DNA of 64,000 bases from positions 1 through 64,000 of the forward strand of contig DUCN01000013.1 in assembly GCA_012959805.1 (NCBI GenBank), in the 5' to 3' direction. This DNA is from Myxococcales bacterium. Lineage in GTDB: Bacteria > Myxococcota_A > UBA9160 > UBA4427. Below, one piece after another: positions 1 through 8,437 of the stretch (the first letter of the stretch is position 1; the number at the start of each line of letters is the position of its first letter). Position numbers and translations under genes: made by a program. The notes under the pieces are model-generated. The model saw only the letters and a program-made list of their open reading frames with translations. It made no database searches and was not told the origin of the DNA.

Positions 1-80
1 ACGTCGATAAGGAGACGACCGACAGCGGGCTTGATCGTGGAAACACGGTCAGGCCCGCACTTTTTTGCGCGCTCGGGCCG

Positions 81-917
81 CTACGCCTCGATCCCCATGG
101 GAATCAGCTCGGCCACCGCAATCTCGCCGTCTGCGACGTAATGGTTCACCTTGCCGGCCGCGAGCTCCTCGCCCGTCTTATAAAGATCGAACCGCGCGAT
201 GGCGCTCGCATCGACCAGCTCTTTCGCAATGAAGTCGCGCTCGGCATTGGTATCGCTGTCGGTTGCGTGTGTGATCTGGAACGTCAGCCACGTCAGCCCG
301 AAGCCTGTGTCTTTCGTGCCTGCGCCCACCCACAGCACGCGCGAGGTAAAATCCGGCTTGTCGGTGTTGAGCCAGAAGCTCGCCTCATCGATGTCGGCCT
401 GCACGCGCGTGAGATCCTGTGCCCAGAAGCGCACGTGATGACGCCGCCGCGGACTGTCGCCGATCGCCTTTTGAAAGCCGAAGTCCTGTCCGCGCCCGAA
501 TAGGAACAGCGTGCTGAACGGTGCGGTCGGGTAGGACTCGTTCAAAACGAACGCGCGCACCATGTGCCAGGCGCTGCGCAAGTTGAGCGGATCCGCCTGC
601 TGCCAGCCTGCGGCCGCGAACGCGTCGCGCAGCTCGTCCAGCGTTCCTATGAGGGCAAGATTCACTGGATCGCCCGGCAAGCCGTCCGGCGTGATCGTGT
701 ACTGCGGCACGTGCTGGCGCTGCTGCACCTTGAGCCCCATGCGCACCGCAAAGGGCAGGATCACGTAGGCACCGACACCATATGTTGCCGCGAGCGCCAA
801 GAACCACGGCAGCCGCTTGTCGGCGAAGTCGAAGACGACGAACGCGATCAGCCACGCGCTGATGATGCCGATCGCGAAGATGGCAAGGCGCTGAAGCAAT
901 CGGATCAGGAATCGCAA
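81..917 (-). CDS. LssY C-terminal-domain membrane protein
   Basis: 278-residue protein with two hydrophobic helices in the first ~60 residues (about 8-30 and 38-58), followed by a soluble region that resembles the LssY_C domain found attached to PAP2-type phosphatases and in stand-alone proteins. Recognisable parts are a 'GDPVNLALIGT' block near residue 80, 'AWHMVRAF' near 115 and 'DRFWAQ-like' FWAQDL near 165. LssY_C has no established biochemical function, so none is assigned; a membrane-anchored role is likely. The start chosen is TTG at 917 with a TGGAG element about 9 bases upstream; no ATG fits better. Upstream of it lies a stretch of gene fragments, so its promoter may be borrowed. The family call is from residue patterns only. 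Confidence 0.72.
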   Translation of the reverse strand: MRFLIRLLQRLAIFAIGIISAWLIAFVVFDFADKRLPWFLALAATYGVGAYVILPFAVRMGLKVQQRQHVPQYTITPDGLPGDPVNLALIGTLDELRDAFAAAGWQQADPLNLRSAWHMVRAFVLNESYPTAPFSTLFLFGRGQDFGFQKAIGDSPRRRHHVRFWAQDLTRVQADIDEASFWLNTDKPDFTSRVLWVGAGTKDTGFGLTWLTFQITHATDSDTNAERDFIAKELVDASAIARFDLYKTGEELAAGKVNHYVADGEIAVAELIPMGIEA

Positions 918-924
918 CTCTCAG

Positions 925-1058
925 GCTCCAGGATGCGCGCGCGACCTGGATGGCGCCTGGGACGACATCCACGCCGCCTATCTGGACCATAAAATTTTGC
1001 TGTTCCGGGGCCAAAACTTGAGCGCTAGGCAGTTTCACGATTTCGGCGAGTGCTTCGG
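925..1058 (+). pseudogene. TauD/TfdA dioxygenase N-terminal fragment
   Basis: Reading this strand gives about 44 residues that match the N-terminal part of alpha-ketoglutarate-dependent TauD/TfdA dioxygenases: 'ARDLDGAWDDIHAAYLDH', then 'KILLFRGQNLSARQFHDFG' and 'ECFG'. In complete family members this block sits near residues 20-70 and is followed by the iron-binding HxD motif. Here the similarity stops at the FG and no catalytic residue remains. There is no start codon. The fragment lies between the LssY gene and a sulfatase-type fragment on the other strand, so it is a relic of rearrangement. A full-length TauD is present at 51620-52498 but its sequence in this block is different, so this is not a recent copy of that gene. 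Confidence 0.7.
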
Positions 1059-1061
1059 CAA

Positions 1062-1530
1062 CAACAGGTTCTCCGCCGAAACGCCCCGGGCCGCCGGTCA
1101 CGATCGCTTCCGGTGTACCAAATGTGTCAAACCCTTGTCCGAATCCGAGGTCCTCGATGAGGGCGGGGTTGGCGACGACGCCGACCGTGCGGTAACCGGC
1201 AGCCTGCAGTGACTCCGCCAGGGTCGCAACACCCTCTCGCAAAACGGCCCCATTTCGTACGACGCCATGTGTTGCGCGGTGATGACCGGTCAGAATCGAA
1301 GCGATCGAGGGTGCTGTCGCTGGGCATGTCGCGATTGCAGACTCGAAGACGAGAGCCTCTTTGGCGAGTTCATCGATATTCGGGCTCGTTGGGAAGGGAT
1401 AGCCGTAGGCGCCCAGGTGGTCTGCTCGGAGGGTATCGACCGTGACCAGGATGATGTTCGGGGGAGGCTGTTCCGGTGAGTGGCATGCGACGATTCCGAC
1501 GCAGAGACTTAGAATCGAGCGGGCGAGGAA
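1062..1530 (-). pseudogene. Sulfatase/alkaline-phosphatase-fold N-terminal fragment
   Basis: On the minus strand the frame reads a lipoprotein-like signal ('SLCVGIVAC', near 1500), then 'NIILVTVDTLRADHLGAYGY', 'SPNIDELAKEALVFE' and 'TAPSIASILTGHH'. This is the N-terminal third of the sulfatase/phosphoglycerol-transferase fold: the metal-binding Asp (VTVD) and the nucleophile loop. The nucleophile position of the C-x-P-S-R motif is Thr (TAPSI), so even when intact it was not a formylglycine sulfatase; Thr is the nucleophile in LtaS-like transferases. Similarity ends near 'FGQGFDTF'...'FGGEP' and the frame then runs antisense through the dioxygenase fragment. No metal-binding C-terminal half and no clear start codon exist. 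Broken gene. Confidence 0.7.
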
Positions 1531-1743
1531 GATCTGGGTTCCTCGAGCGTGTCGTCCTATGCCGAACGTTCCACTGAGTTCTTGATTGGGCGCGTGCGGA
1601 AGTTGTCACTTTTTGTCTCTCGCGCCAAGTGCTCCGGATTACTTCTTGTCAGGTGAGCGACAAGGACCGAAGCTGTCAGGCGCAGTCATTTTCATTGGCC
1701 CTCGCATGCGCGCTTACTGAAGAATCAAACAAAGGCCCCCACC

Positions 1744-2004
1744 ATGCCCGTGAACGTTCAGTCCATTGCAAGCCTTCCCTACAAGGCCAACCAGACGCGC
1801 CTCTTGACGGCGAAAAATGCGAACGAGGAAATCTTCCCGAACGAAAACAAGCTCTGGAGTGATCGCCGCGATGGGGGGTGTGGCCGACGAGGAAAAGGAA
1901 CGCTTCGACTGGCCGACGGACCGGACGAGGTCCACAAGATCCTGATCGCGAAGAACGTTCTGAAGCATTACCACTCGGGAGGTTCCTGGGACTTCGGCAA
2001 CTGA
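1744..2004 (+). pseudogene. Small ORF ending in an acyl-CoA dehydrogenase tail
   Basis: An 86-codon open frame whose last ~33 residues ('RLADGPDEVHKILIAKNVL', positions 1906 onward) match the extreme C-terminus of acyl-CoA dehydrogenases, where the 'ADGPDEVH' segment lines the active site and FAD of the neighbouring subunit. The first ~50 residues are not recognisable. The tail alone cannot bind flavin or substrate, so this is the stump of a deleted acyl-CoA dehydrogenase gene, possibly fused to unrelated sequence at about 1895. It lies just upstream of the MBL gene at 2055. The stretch 1531-1743 before it shows no gene I can support. Confidence 0.6.
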
Positions 2005-2054
2005 GTTCCCAGAGACTCTATTTCGGACGTTCCTGATAGGAGGAGAAGACAGTC

Positions 2055-3359
2055 ATGGCGGATCTTTTAGCGCTTTCGACCGAGATCATTAATACCGGCC
2101 ACAGTGAGGGACCGATCAATCGGATTACCCACGAGTTGTCGGAAATCGACGATCGCATCGCCGTCGTCGAAGCCTTCTCCCATTCCATACTCTTTCGGAC
2201 CGACGATGGGCTCGTCGCCTTCGATACCAGCGGCGTGGCGAGCGGCAATCGCGTCGTCGAAGCGATCCGGGGTTGGACTCCGGATCGTTTCAACACGCTC
2301 GTCTACACCCATGGTCATGTCGATCATGTAGGGGGGTGCGGAGCGTTCCTGGCGGATGCCGAGGATCGCTCGGATCCGCGGCCCGCGGTGGTGGCGCACG
2401 AGAAAGTGTCGGATCGATTCGATCGATACGATCTCACGAATGGCTACAACCTCGTGATCAATAGTCGTCAATTTCGAGGTTTCGTGAAACGCGGTTACGG
2501 GATCGGAGGCAAGGACAACCGGTTCCTGCCAACGACCACGGCGCGTCCGGACACGACCTATCGACGGACCCTGAAGCTCGAAGTGGGCGGGCTCGATATC
2601 GAGCTGCGCCATGCTCGCGGCGAGACCGATGATCATACCTGGGCGTGGATTCCCGAACACAAGGCGATCTGCGCTGGCGATTTTTTCATCTGGAATTTTC
2701 CCAACGCGGGGAATCCGCAAAAAGTTCAGCGCTATCCCCGGGAATGGGCGGCCGCCATGCGCGACATGGCCGGCCAGGGCGCCGAACTCTTCCTGCCCGC
2801 GCATGGACTCCCGATTTCGGGGCGGGATCGAATTCATACCGTGCTGACCGAGGTCGCAGACACGCTCGAGAAGTTGGTCGATGAAACGCTTGCCATGATG
2901 AACGAAGGCGCGCGGCTCAATGACATCATCCATACGGTTTCGGTCGCGCCTGAGATGCTTGAGCGGCCGTACCTCAAGCCGCTCTACGATGAACCCGAGT
3001 TCGTGATCCGGAATATCTGGCGCATGTATGGGGGTTGGTACGACGGCAATCCCGCGCAGTTGAAGCCGGCGAAGGATGCGGAGTTGGCACATGAGCTGGC
3101 CGAGCTGAGTGGCGGTGTGAAGAACCTGGCCGAGCGGGCTCGGAAGCTCGCTGAATCGGACCAGCTGCGGCTGGCCTGTCATTTGATCGAGCTCGCGATG
3201 CTGGCCGAGCCCGACAACAAGGCCGTTCATGCGGTGCGCGCAGAGGTCTACCAGCTGCGAAGACAGAGTGAGACGTCTTTGATGGCAAAGGGGATTTTTG
3301 GCTATGCGTCCGCTGAATCACTCGACGCGGCGGGTGAAGAAGATCCTTACGTGAGCTGA
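2055..3359 (+). CDS. MBL-fold hydrolase with alkylsulfatase-type dimerisation domain
   Basis: 434 residues. The N-terminal half is a metallo-beta-lactamase fold with the metal-binding signature THGHVDH at about residues 84-90, a later metal His in 'HARGETDDHT' (about 190) and 'CAGDFF' (about 210) and 'PAHGLP' (about 256). The C-terminal part from about 275 ('VDETLAMMNEGARLNDI', then 'RNIWRMYGGWYDGNP') is the alkylsulfatase dimerisation region found in SdsA1-like enzymes. In that family the enzyme uses two zinc ions to hydrolyse sulfate esters, but many relatives have other ester substrates. No signal peptide is visible, unlike secreted SdsA1. A strong AGGAGGAG ribosome site lies 8 bases before the ATG. 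It is followed at 3458 by a serine hydrolase on the same strand. Family sure, substrate unknown. Confidence 0.88.
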   Translation: MADLLALSTEIINTGHSEGPINRITHELSEIDDRIAVVEAFSHSILFRTDDGLVAFDTSGVASGNRVVEAIRGWTPDRFNTLVYTHGHVDHVGGCGAFLADAEDRSDPRPAVVAHEKVSDRFDRYDLTNGYNLVINSRQFRGFVKRGYGIGGKDNRFLPTTTARPDTTYRRTLKLEVGGLDIELRHARGETDDHTWAWIPEHKAICAGDFFIWNFPNAGNPQKVQRYPREWAAAMRDMAGQGAELFLPAHGLPISGRDRIHTVLTEVADTLEKLVDETLAMMNEGARLNDIIHTVSVAPEMLERPYLKPLYDEPEFVIRNIWRMYGGWYDGNPAQLKPAKDAELAHELAELSGGVKNLAERARKLAESDQLRLACHLIELAMLAEPDNKAVHAVRAEVYQLRRQSETSLMAKGIFGYASAESLDAAGEEDPYVS

Positions 3360-3457
3360 GCCTCGGCCGTAGCGCGCGAAACTTCCGTTCGGAAGAAGAC
3401 CGCGCGTGCCAACCACGGGGGCGGCTTGCGGCTTCACCCTGTCGAAAGGAATCCCGG

Positions 3458-4675
3458 GTGAAGAAACTCGCTTGGCTGCTAGGCCTTATCGTTGTGGTCG
3501 TCTTGGTCGCCGTGGTGATCTATCCCCAGCGCACCCGTCGAGGGATTTTCATGGCGACACTATTTCAAGGCGTCGACATGACCGACGAGTTTGCCGACAT
3601 GAAGGGGCTCTTTCCCACTCACGTGGTGCGAACCGCGAATCCAACAATGCTTCCCCGCGCGGCGACCGCGATTGATCTGCCCACGACCTACGAGTACCTC
3701 GGCAAGACTCGGACTGTGCAGAGTTTTCTAGCAGAAACCGATACGAGCGGGCTTCTCGTTCTCATAGACGGCGAGATCGTTCACGAGGAGTACGCCCTGG
3801 GCAGTCGTGCGGAGACCCGGTGGATTTCATGGTCTGTCGCAAAGAGTTTCGTCTCGGCGATGGTTGGCATCGCGCTCGAAGAGGGCCTACTAGAGAGCGT
3901 ACGCGAGCCGATTACGAAATACGTTCCAGAGCTTTCGGGATCTGCGTACGATGGCGTTGCGATCGAAGACATTCTGGAAATGAGCAGCGGCGCGAGCTGG
4001 GATGAAGATTATGGAGATCCCACGAGCGACATTACCCGCTTCGGAGCGGCGATTGTGTTCGGCTATTCCCAGGACGAATTTGCGGCCAGCCTGGAAAGAG
4101 GCTGCGAGCCCGGGACCTACAATCGCTACAACAGTACCGACACCCAGGTCCTCGGAATGCTGCTCGTCCGAGTGACGGGAATGACGCTTGCCGCCTATAC
4201 CGAGGAGAAGATCTGGAAGCCGATGCAGATGGAGCATGACGCCTACTGGATGACCGATGAGCCGGGGATGGAACTGGCCTTTGGCGGTCTGAACGTCACG
4301 CTTCGAGACTACGCGCGTTTCGGTGAGATGTACCGCAATCAAGGGAAGTGGAATGGGAAACAAATAGTCCCTGAAGCTTGGGTTTTGCGCTCGACCGTAC
4401 CGGGTAAGCCGCATCTTCAGCCCGGGGAACAAGCAGGCTCCGAGACCATTTTCGGCTACGGCTACCAGTGGTGGATGCCGCCAAGCGGAGACGAGGGCGA
4501 ATACTCCGCGATCGGCGTCTATAACCAGTTCATTTATGTGAACCCGACGCAGGGAGTCGTCATTGCGAAGACGTCAGCCAATCAGGCCTACGGCAAGGAC
4601 GAGACAACGGATCGCGAAGCCGAGACCTTCGCGGTTTTCAAGACGATTTCGCACGGCTTGCGACCGACCAACTAA
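3458..4675 (+). CDS. Beta-lactamase-family serine hydrolase, membrane anchored
   Basis: 405 residues starting at GTG with AAAGGAA 9 bases upstream. Residues 4-22 form one hydrophobic helix (KKLAWLLGLIVVVVLVAVV), so the enzyme is probably exported and anchored by an uncleaved signal. The penicillin-binding-protein/class C fold follows: SxxK motif 'SVAK' at about residue 127 and the Y-x-N equivalent 'YNS' at about 225. 'MSSGASWDEDYG' is typical of the 6-aminohexanoate-dimer hydrolase/esterase-like branch. Members cleave amide or ester bonds; the substrate cannot be told from sequence. It lies 98 bases after the MBL hydrolase and could be cotranscribed. Confidence 0.87.
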   Translation: MKKLAWLLGLIVVVVLVAVVIYPQRTRRGIFMATLFQGVDMTDEFADMKGLFPTHVVRTANPTMLPRAATAIDLPTTYEYLGKTRTVQSFLAETDTSGLLVLIDGEIVHEEYALGSRAETRWISWSVAKSFVSAMVGIALEEGLLESVREPITKYVPELSGSAYDGVAIEDILEMSSGASWDEDYGDPTSDITRFGAAIVFGYSQDEFAASLERGCEPGTYNRYNSTDTQVLGMLLVRVTGMTLAAYTEEKIWKPMQMEHDAYWMTDEPGMELAFGGLNVTLRDYARFGEMYRNQGKWNGKQIVPEAWVLRSTVPGKPHLQPGEQAGSETIFGYGYQWWMPPSGDEGEYSAIGVYNQFIYVNPTQGVVIAKTSANQAYGKDETTDREAETFAVFKTISHGLRPTN

Positions 4676-4690
4676 GAGATGAGACGTTCG

Positions 4691-5188
4691 TTACTTTCTC
4701 TTGGCTGTCGTCCAGGATTCGGCCGGACGCTCTCGAACTAGCATTTCGACTTCGCAGTCCACGGCTGCCAGTAGCTCGACGAGTTGGTTCATTGATTTCC
4801 GGTCATTGGCTGGGTCGAGCAGTCGATAAAGCTGAGCCTGAGAAGTCCCGAGGCGTCGCATGATTTCTCGCTTGCTGAGCGGGCTCGATTCGACCCGTTT
4901 CATGGCTTCGACCGTGAGTTTGTGCAGAGTCAGTCGCGCCATGTAGGCGGGGTCGTCGCAGTACTCGAGGAGATGGTCGATGTGGATGGTTCCCTCTTCA
5001 CCGGACTCAAGGGTATAGGTGAAGGCTTCGTTTCCGAAATCTGGGTCCGGCTGGACTTCGTACACCTGATTGTCTGAAGTGGGTTGTGGGTTGGCCTTCG
5101 CAAAGGGAAACGAAAATACGCGCCCCGAATAGATTGTCGCCTCGAACGTCTTTTTTTGATTGTTGTAGGCGACTCGACGAATCTTCAC
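4691..5188 (-). CDS. DUF2442-like antitoxin with C-terminal helix-turn-helix
   Basis: 165 residues. The N-terminal ~85 residues ('VFSFPFAKANPQPTSDNQV', 'ESGEEGTIHIDHLLEYC') look like the DUF2442-type antitoxin module. The C-terminal part contains an XRE-like helix-turn-helix ('SKREIMRRLGTSQAQLYRLLD', about 104-124, then 'LVELLAAVDCEVEM'). Such proteins neutralise a partner toxin and repress their own operon. The GTG start overlaps the TGA of the upstream frame as GTGA, the usual coupling of toxin and antitoxin genes. That upstream frame is a broken DUF4160 toxin, leaving this antitoxin alone. Whether it still acts as a regulator is unknown. Confidence 0.78.
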   Translation of the reverse strand: MKIRRVAYNNQKKTFEATIYSGRVFSFPFAKANPQPTSDNQVYEVQPDPDFGNEAFTYTLESGEEGTIHIDHLLEYCDDPAYMARLTLHKLTVEAMKRVESSPLSKREIMRRLGTSQAQLYRLLDPANDRKSMNQLVELLAAVDCEVEMLVRERPAESWTTAKRK

Positions 5189-5336
5189 AAGCGATCTTCC
5201 TCTTCGAGTTCATCCAGAATTCGAATCACCCGACGAGCTTGCCATTCTTGTAGACGTGGACATGGCGGGGCGCGTGGTCACCGGCCCAGGTCAAGAAGAC
5301 GAAATGACCTCGCCTGATTTTCGATACTTGAGGATA
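5185..5336 (-). pseudogene. Decayed DUF4160 toxin gene
   Basis: The minus strand encodes 'PQVSKIRRGHFVFLTWAGDH' and 'APRHVHVYKNGKLV', matching the conserved core of DUF4160 proteins (the HVHV motif), and then stops at TGA near 5226. In another frame the typical C-terminal helix follows ('RRVIRILDELEEEDRL') and ends at the TGA that overlaps the antitoxin start. About 20 residues between the two parts are missing. The codon where ATG-Pro-Gln would be expected is TAT (5334-5336) and no other start is in frame. So start loss plus an internal out-of-frame deletion have inactivated the gene, while its partner antitoxin stays intact. Confidence 0.68.
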
Positions 5337-5376
5337 GTACCACGAGAGGTACTATTGCGAACCCGATGGCGCATCT

Positions 5377-7131
5377 CTAGACGCTTGCCCGGACCAGCCG
5401 TCCCGGCCGAGCGCCTGTATCAACATCGTTCGCCCGAGTACGCACACCATTCACCCAGGTTCCCAAGTAGCCGGTTGCGGACTGAAGGATGCGACTGCCG
5501 CCTGCGGGCAGATCATTTCGCACCTCGAGCTTTCCAAGCTGCAGATTTTCGAAGTCGATCAGATTCAGATCTGCGCGCTTGCCGATTTCGAGGGTGCCTC
5601 GGTCATGCAGGCCGTAGAGCTCGGCATTATTCCGCGACTGTTTCTCGACGATGAACTCAAGCGGCAGGCGTTCGCCGCGTGAGCGGTCGCGTACCCAATG
5701 GGTGAGCTGATAGGTCGGTGCGACGGCATCGAAGATCAGGTTTACGTGTGCACCCGCATCCGAGAGGCCGGTGACCGTGTTGGGATCCATCAACATCGTT
5801 CGGATCACGTCATGATTGAAGCTCAGGTAATTCGATCCGAGGACGATGGCGAAGGACTGTCCGCCGTTCTGGATGAGGAAATCGTAGACGAACTCATGAA
5901 TGTTCTTGTTCTCGGCCGCCGCGAGTGCGCCAAACATCCCGCTCGGATCGGGTTCGTAGTCGATTGGAGAATTGATTGGGAAGAGGAAGGGGGCGACTTG
6001 TGAAAGCAAGCTGTGAACATTCGCCATCGCACCGGGGGCATCGACGGGAATGTCGCTGTCCTTCAAGATCGCGGAACGCACTTCGCTCTTGCTCATCTCC
6101 CGAATCCGCTCGTCCAGCGGCAGATGCGCAATCTTCATATACGTCTCGCGACGCGAGAACATGTGGTAGGTCTGAATCGATGTGACAAGCCCAATCGGCC
6201 GCGACGCAACCTGCGGCCGTAGGTTCGAGCCTTTGGCGTTTTCCTCGCCACTGCCCTTGAGAAACGACCGCCAGTCGTCCGGGAAGTCGGGAATCTGCAG
6301 CGTCGTAAATGTGACCGGCCGGCCAACGCGGCCAATCTTGCGAATCAACTCGAATTCTTCAGCCAGCGTCTTCTTCTCACCGCCCATGGCCTCGAGCTTG
6401 CCAATCGTACTGGCCGGGATGAGTTCGAATACGCCAGAACCAACGCGCTGCATGGCTTCGGCCAAGGCAAGGAGTTCGTCTTCTTCCGCAAAGGTTCCCG
6501 GGACCGGCACGCCGCCCATGGATCGATGGCCGATCGTTCTCGAAGTCGTAAATCCGAGAGCGCCCGCCCGCATGGCTTCTTCGACCTGGCGTGTCATCTC
6601 CGCCATGTCTTCTGCGGTCGGGTCTTCGTTGTCGCGGCCGCGCTGGCCCATGACATAATTCCGAAGCGCGCCATGGGCGAGTTGTGCGCCGACATCGAGG
6701 GCGTACTCGCGAGTCGCCAGGAAATCCATGTACTCGGGGAACGATTCCCAGGCGCCCCAGGGCATGCCTTCGTGAAGGGCGGTGCCCGGGATGTCCTCGA
6801 CCCCCTCCATGAGGTCGATGAGTTCATCTTCGCCGCCTGGTAGCGCCGGCGCAAAACCCACGCCGCAGTTCCCCATGACTACGGTGGTCACGCCGTGTGA
6901 CGCCGACGGATCCATCTGGTCGTCCCAGGTCACCTGTCCGTCGTAGTGCGTATGCACGTCCACCCAGCCTGGCGTGGCCAGGGCGCCATCGGCATCAATG
7001 GTTTCGCGTGCGGCCTCGTCGACGTGCCCTCGTGCAACGATCTTCCCATCCCGAACGCCGAGATCTCCTGTTTCCTTGGGTGCTCCGGTTCCGTCAACGA
7101 TGGTGGCGCCCTTGATGAGGTAGTCGAGCAT
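5377..7131 (-). CDS. D-aminoacylase-like amidohydrolase
   Basis: 584 residues, a TIM-barrel metal-dependent amidohydrolase. Metal-binding HTHYDGQ at about residues 60-66 follows the family's N-terminal beta-sandwich ('ATIVDGTGAP', 'PGWVDVHTH'). 'HGVTTVVMGNCGVGFAP' at about 83-99 and 'LSDAGAHVNLIFD' near 455 are typical of the N-acyl-D-amino-acid deacylase branch, with the C-terminal 'LEIGKRADLNLIDF'. Enzymes of this group hydrolyse N-acyl-D-amino acids or related amides in the cytoplasm; environmental homologues are mostly uncharacterised. No signal peptide. It lies alone on the minus strand, 80 bases downstream of the sterol-desaturase-family gene. Confidence 0.88.
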   Translation of the reverse strand: MLDYLIKGATIVDGTGAPKETGDLGVRDGKIVARGHVDEAARETIDADGALATPGWVDVHTHYDGQVTWDDQMDPSASHGVTTVVMGNCGVGFAPALPGGEDELIDLMEGVEDIPGTALHEGMPWGAWESFPEYMDFLATREYALDVGAQLAHGALRNYVMGQRGRDNEDPTAEDMAEMTRQVEEAMRAGALGFTTSRTIGHRSMGGVPVPGTFAEEDELLALAEAMQRVGSGVFELIPASTIGKLEAMGGEKKTLAEEFELIRKIGRVGRPVTFTTLQIPDFPDDWRSFLKGSGEENAKGSNLRPQVASRPIGLVTSIQTYHMFSRRETYMKIAHLPLDERIREMSKSEVRSAILKDSDIPVDAPGAMANVHSLLSQVAPFLFPINSPIDYEPDPSGMFGALAAAENKNIHEFVYDFLIQNGGQSFAIVLGSNYLSFNHDVIRTMLMDPNTVTGLSDAGAHVNLIFDAVAPTYQLTHWVRDRSRGERLPLEFIVEKQSRNNAELYGLHDRGTLEIGKRADLNLIDFENLQLGKLEVRNDLPAGGSRILQSATGYLGTWVNGVRTRANDVDTGARPGRLVRASV

Positions 7132-7212
7132 GGCGGTCTCCTGGAATTCTAGGGTTCTGGGGTCGGAATGAGTGCCGACAGATTCGCACGAAATTGAAAC
7201 CGGGACTAGAGC

Positions 7213-8169
7213 TTATTTGGGCCCGACAGACGGTGTGCTCGCCGACTTCACGCGATCCCATTGCCACGGCGACAGAAGTTGCGCGCCCCAGGTCATCGGG
7301 AAGCCCGGGAGATCGGGGATTCCCACGTCCTTGGGTGGCTCGTGATCCGTAGGTAGGAATCGGGTCCCGAAGACGATATCCCAGAGGATCAGATTCTGGC
7401 CGTAGTTCGTGTTGCTTTCCTGGACCAGCGGAGAATGATGCCAGCGATGCAGTTCCGCCATGCTGAATATCCAGTTAAGGGGGCCACACCGGATCTGCAT
7501 GTTGGCGTGCTGGCAGATGCCATGAATGGTTGCGGTGACGACCCAGAGCGCGAAGACTGCTGGCTCGGCACCGAGCGCAACGAGCGGGACGATGAAGCCG
7601 ATGTTGAGCAAGGAGATGTCCACGACGTGAAAGCGCGCGGCGTTCAGCCAATAGAGCCGTGGTGCACTGTGGTGTGTCGCATGAAAACGCCAGAGCCAGT
7701 CCGTCTCGTGTTCGAAGCGATGAAGCCAGTATTGGAAGAACTCGATGACGATCAGCGCCAGACACAGCTGTGCGACGAGTGGCCAGTCGTTAGGCCATGG
7801 CGAAGATCCCAATCGAGTCGAGAGGGACGCGCCGATCCCACCGCCCACAATCGTGACTGCCGGTCTCAGTAGGGCTCCCGAAACGATCGTGGTTCCAGCC
7901 CAGGCCGCGTCCGTAGCGACGTCAGCATGATTGCGATTCCAATCGGGCACGTAGGGATATACGCGCTCACCGATGATCACGATTCCGTAGCCGAACAAGA
8001 GGCCCGCGACCGTGGCGGATTCGATGGAGCGTCCGTCGCCGATCATGAAGATCGAAAGCGCGACCGATCCGAAGAGCGCGATGGGGAAGACGGTCCATGA
8101 GAAGAGGTCGCTGCCGCGGCGAGTGCTGTTTTGCGGGACGGGTCCGGCTTGGCGTGTGTCGTTATGCAT
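7213..8169 (-). CDS. Sterol desaturase / fatty acid hydroxylase family membrane protein
   Basis: 318 residues with several hydrophobic helices (about 25-45, 50-72, 88-110, 135-155, 195-215). The di-iron histidine boxes are visible: 'HRFEH' and 'HATHH' at about 165-185 and 'HRWHH' at about 240, with 'HANMQ' in between. Family members insert oxygen into sterols, carotenoids or fatty acyl chains using two iron atoms held by eight histidines. The substrate is unknown. The last ~30 residues ('DLPGFPMTWGAQLLSPWQWD') are typical of the bacterial subgroup. The gene starts at 8169, just upstream of the tRNA-derived direct repeat at 8248, so it sits next to the putative island. Confidence 0.87.
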   Translation of the reverse strand: MHNDTRQAGPVPQNSTRRGSDLFSWTVFPIALFGSVALSIFMIGDGRSIESATVAGLLFGYGIVIIGERVYPYVPDWNRNHADVATDAAWAGTTIVSGALLRPAVTIVGGGIGASLSTRLGSSPWPNDWPLVAQLCLALIVIEFFQYWLHRFEHETDWLWRFHATHHSAPRLYWLNAARFHVVDISLLNIGFIVPLVALGAEPAVFALWVVTATIHGICQHANMQIRCGPLNWIFSMAELHRWHHSPLVQESNTNYGQNLILWDIVFGTRFLPTDHEPPKDVGIPDLPGFPMTWGAQLLSPWQWDRVKSASTPSVGPK

Positions 8170-8247
8170 CGGGAGAGCATAGGCGGGGAAGGACGATCGG
8201 GCGTCTGGGTCGTACTTCTTTGCTTTCGCCGTGTCTAGATCGTGCTT

Positions 8248-8273
8248 GGGTGGTGGCCCAGGGCGGGCTCGAA
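8248..8273. repeat. Displaced 3' end of tRNA-Phe (distal direct repeat, att-like)
   Basis: These 26 bases are identical to 9423-9448, which is the last part of the tRNA-Phe gene (T-stem to CCA) plus three bases beyond it. The copy lies 1,175 bp away, on the side of the tRNA 3' end, in the same orientation. That is the layout produced when a genetic element integrates at a tRNA 3' end and leaves a truncated copy at its far border. No integrase gene is left between the copies. Identity is read directly; the integration origin is inferred. Confidence 0.72.
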
Positions 8274-8437
8274 GAGCTAAGGTCGGTACGCCGATCGCAC
8301 GCGCCTCAAGTTAGGCGCCGGAAAGCTTGAAATCGTCCCGACGCGGGGTGAGTATGCCCCGATCGCGGCCGATTACGTTGGCCGGGAATCGGTCGCTCTG
8401 CTAATCGAGCGGTGTTTCGTTCTTGTTGGGGGATTTC
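8274..8437 (+). other. Non-coding stretch with possible flavoenzyme remnant
   Basis: No complete gene. One frame from about 8314 to 8454 reads 'LEIVPTRGEYAPIAADYVG', which vaguely resembles the 'VPxRGEYY' region of FAD-dependent 2-hydroxyglutarate-type oxidases. The match is too short to support a call and the frame has no start, so it is recorded only as a possible relic inside the tRNA-flanked segment. Confidence 0.25.

Noticed and set aside
385..1242. 285-codon minus-strand frame beginning 'REGVATLAESLQAAG'
   Set aside because: A chimera: its start is the end of the sulfatase fragment and the rest runs antisense through the dioxygenase fragment and out of frame through the LssY gene.
2067..3230. 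387-codon antisense frame under the MBL hydrolase
   Set aside because: Shadow of a high-GC gene; composition rich in Arg/His/Pro, no ribosome site, no recognisable domain.
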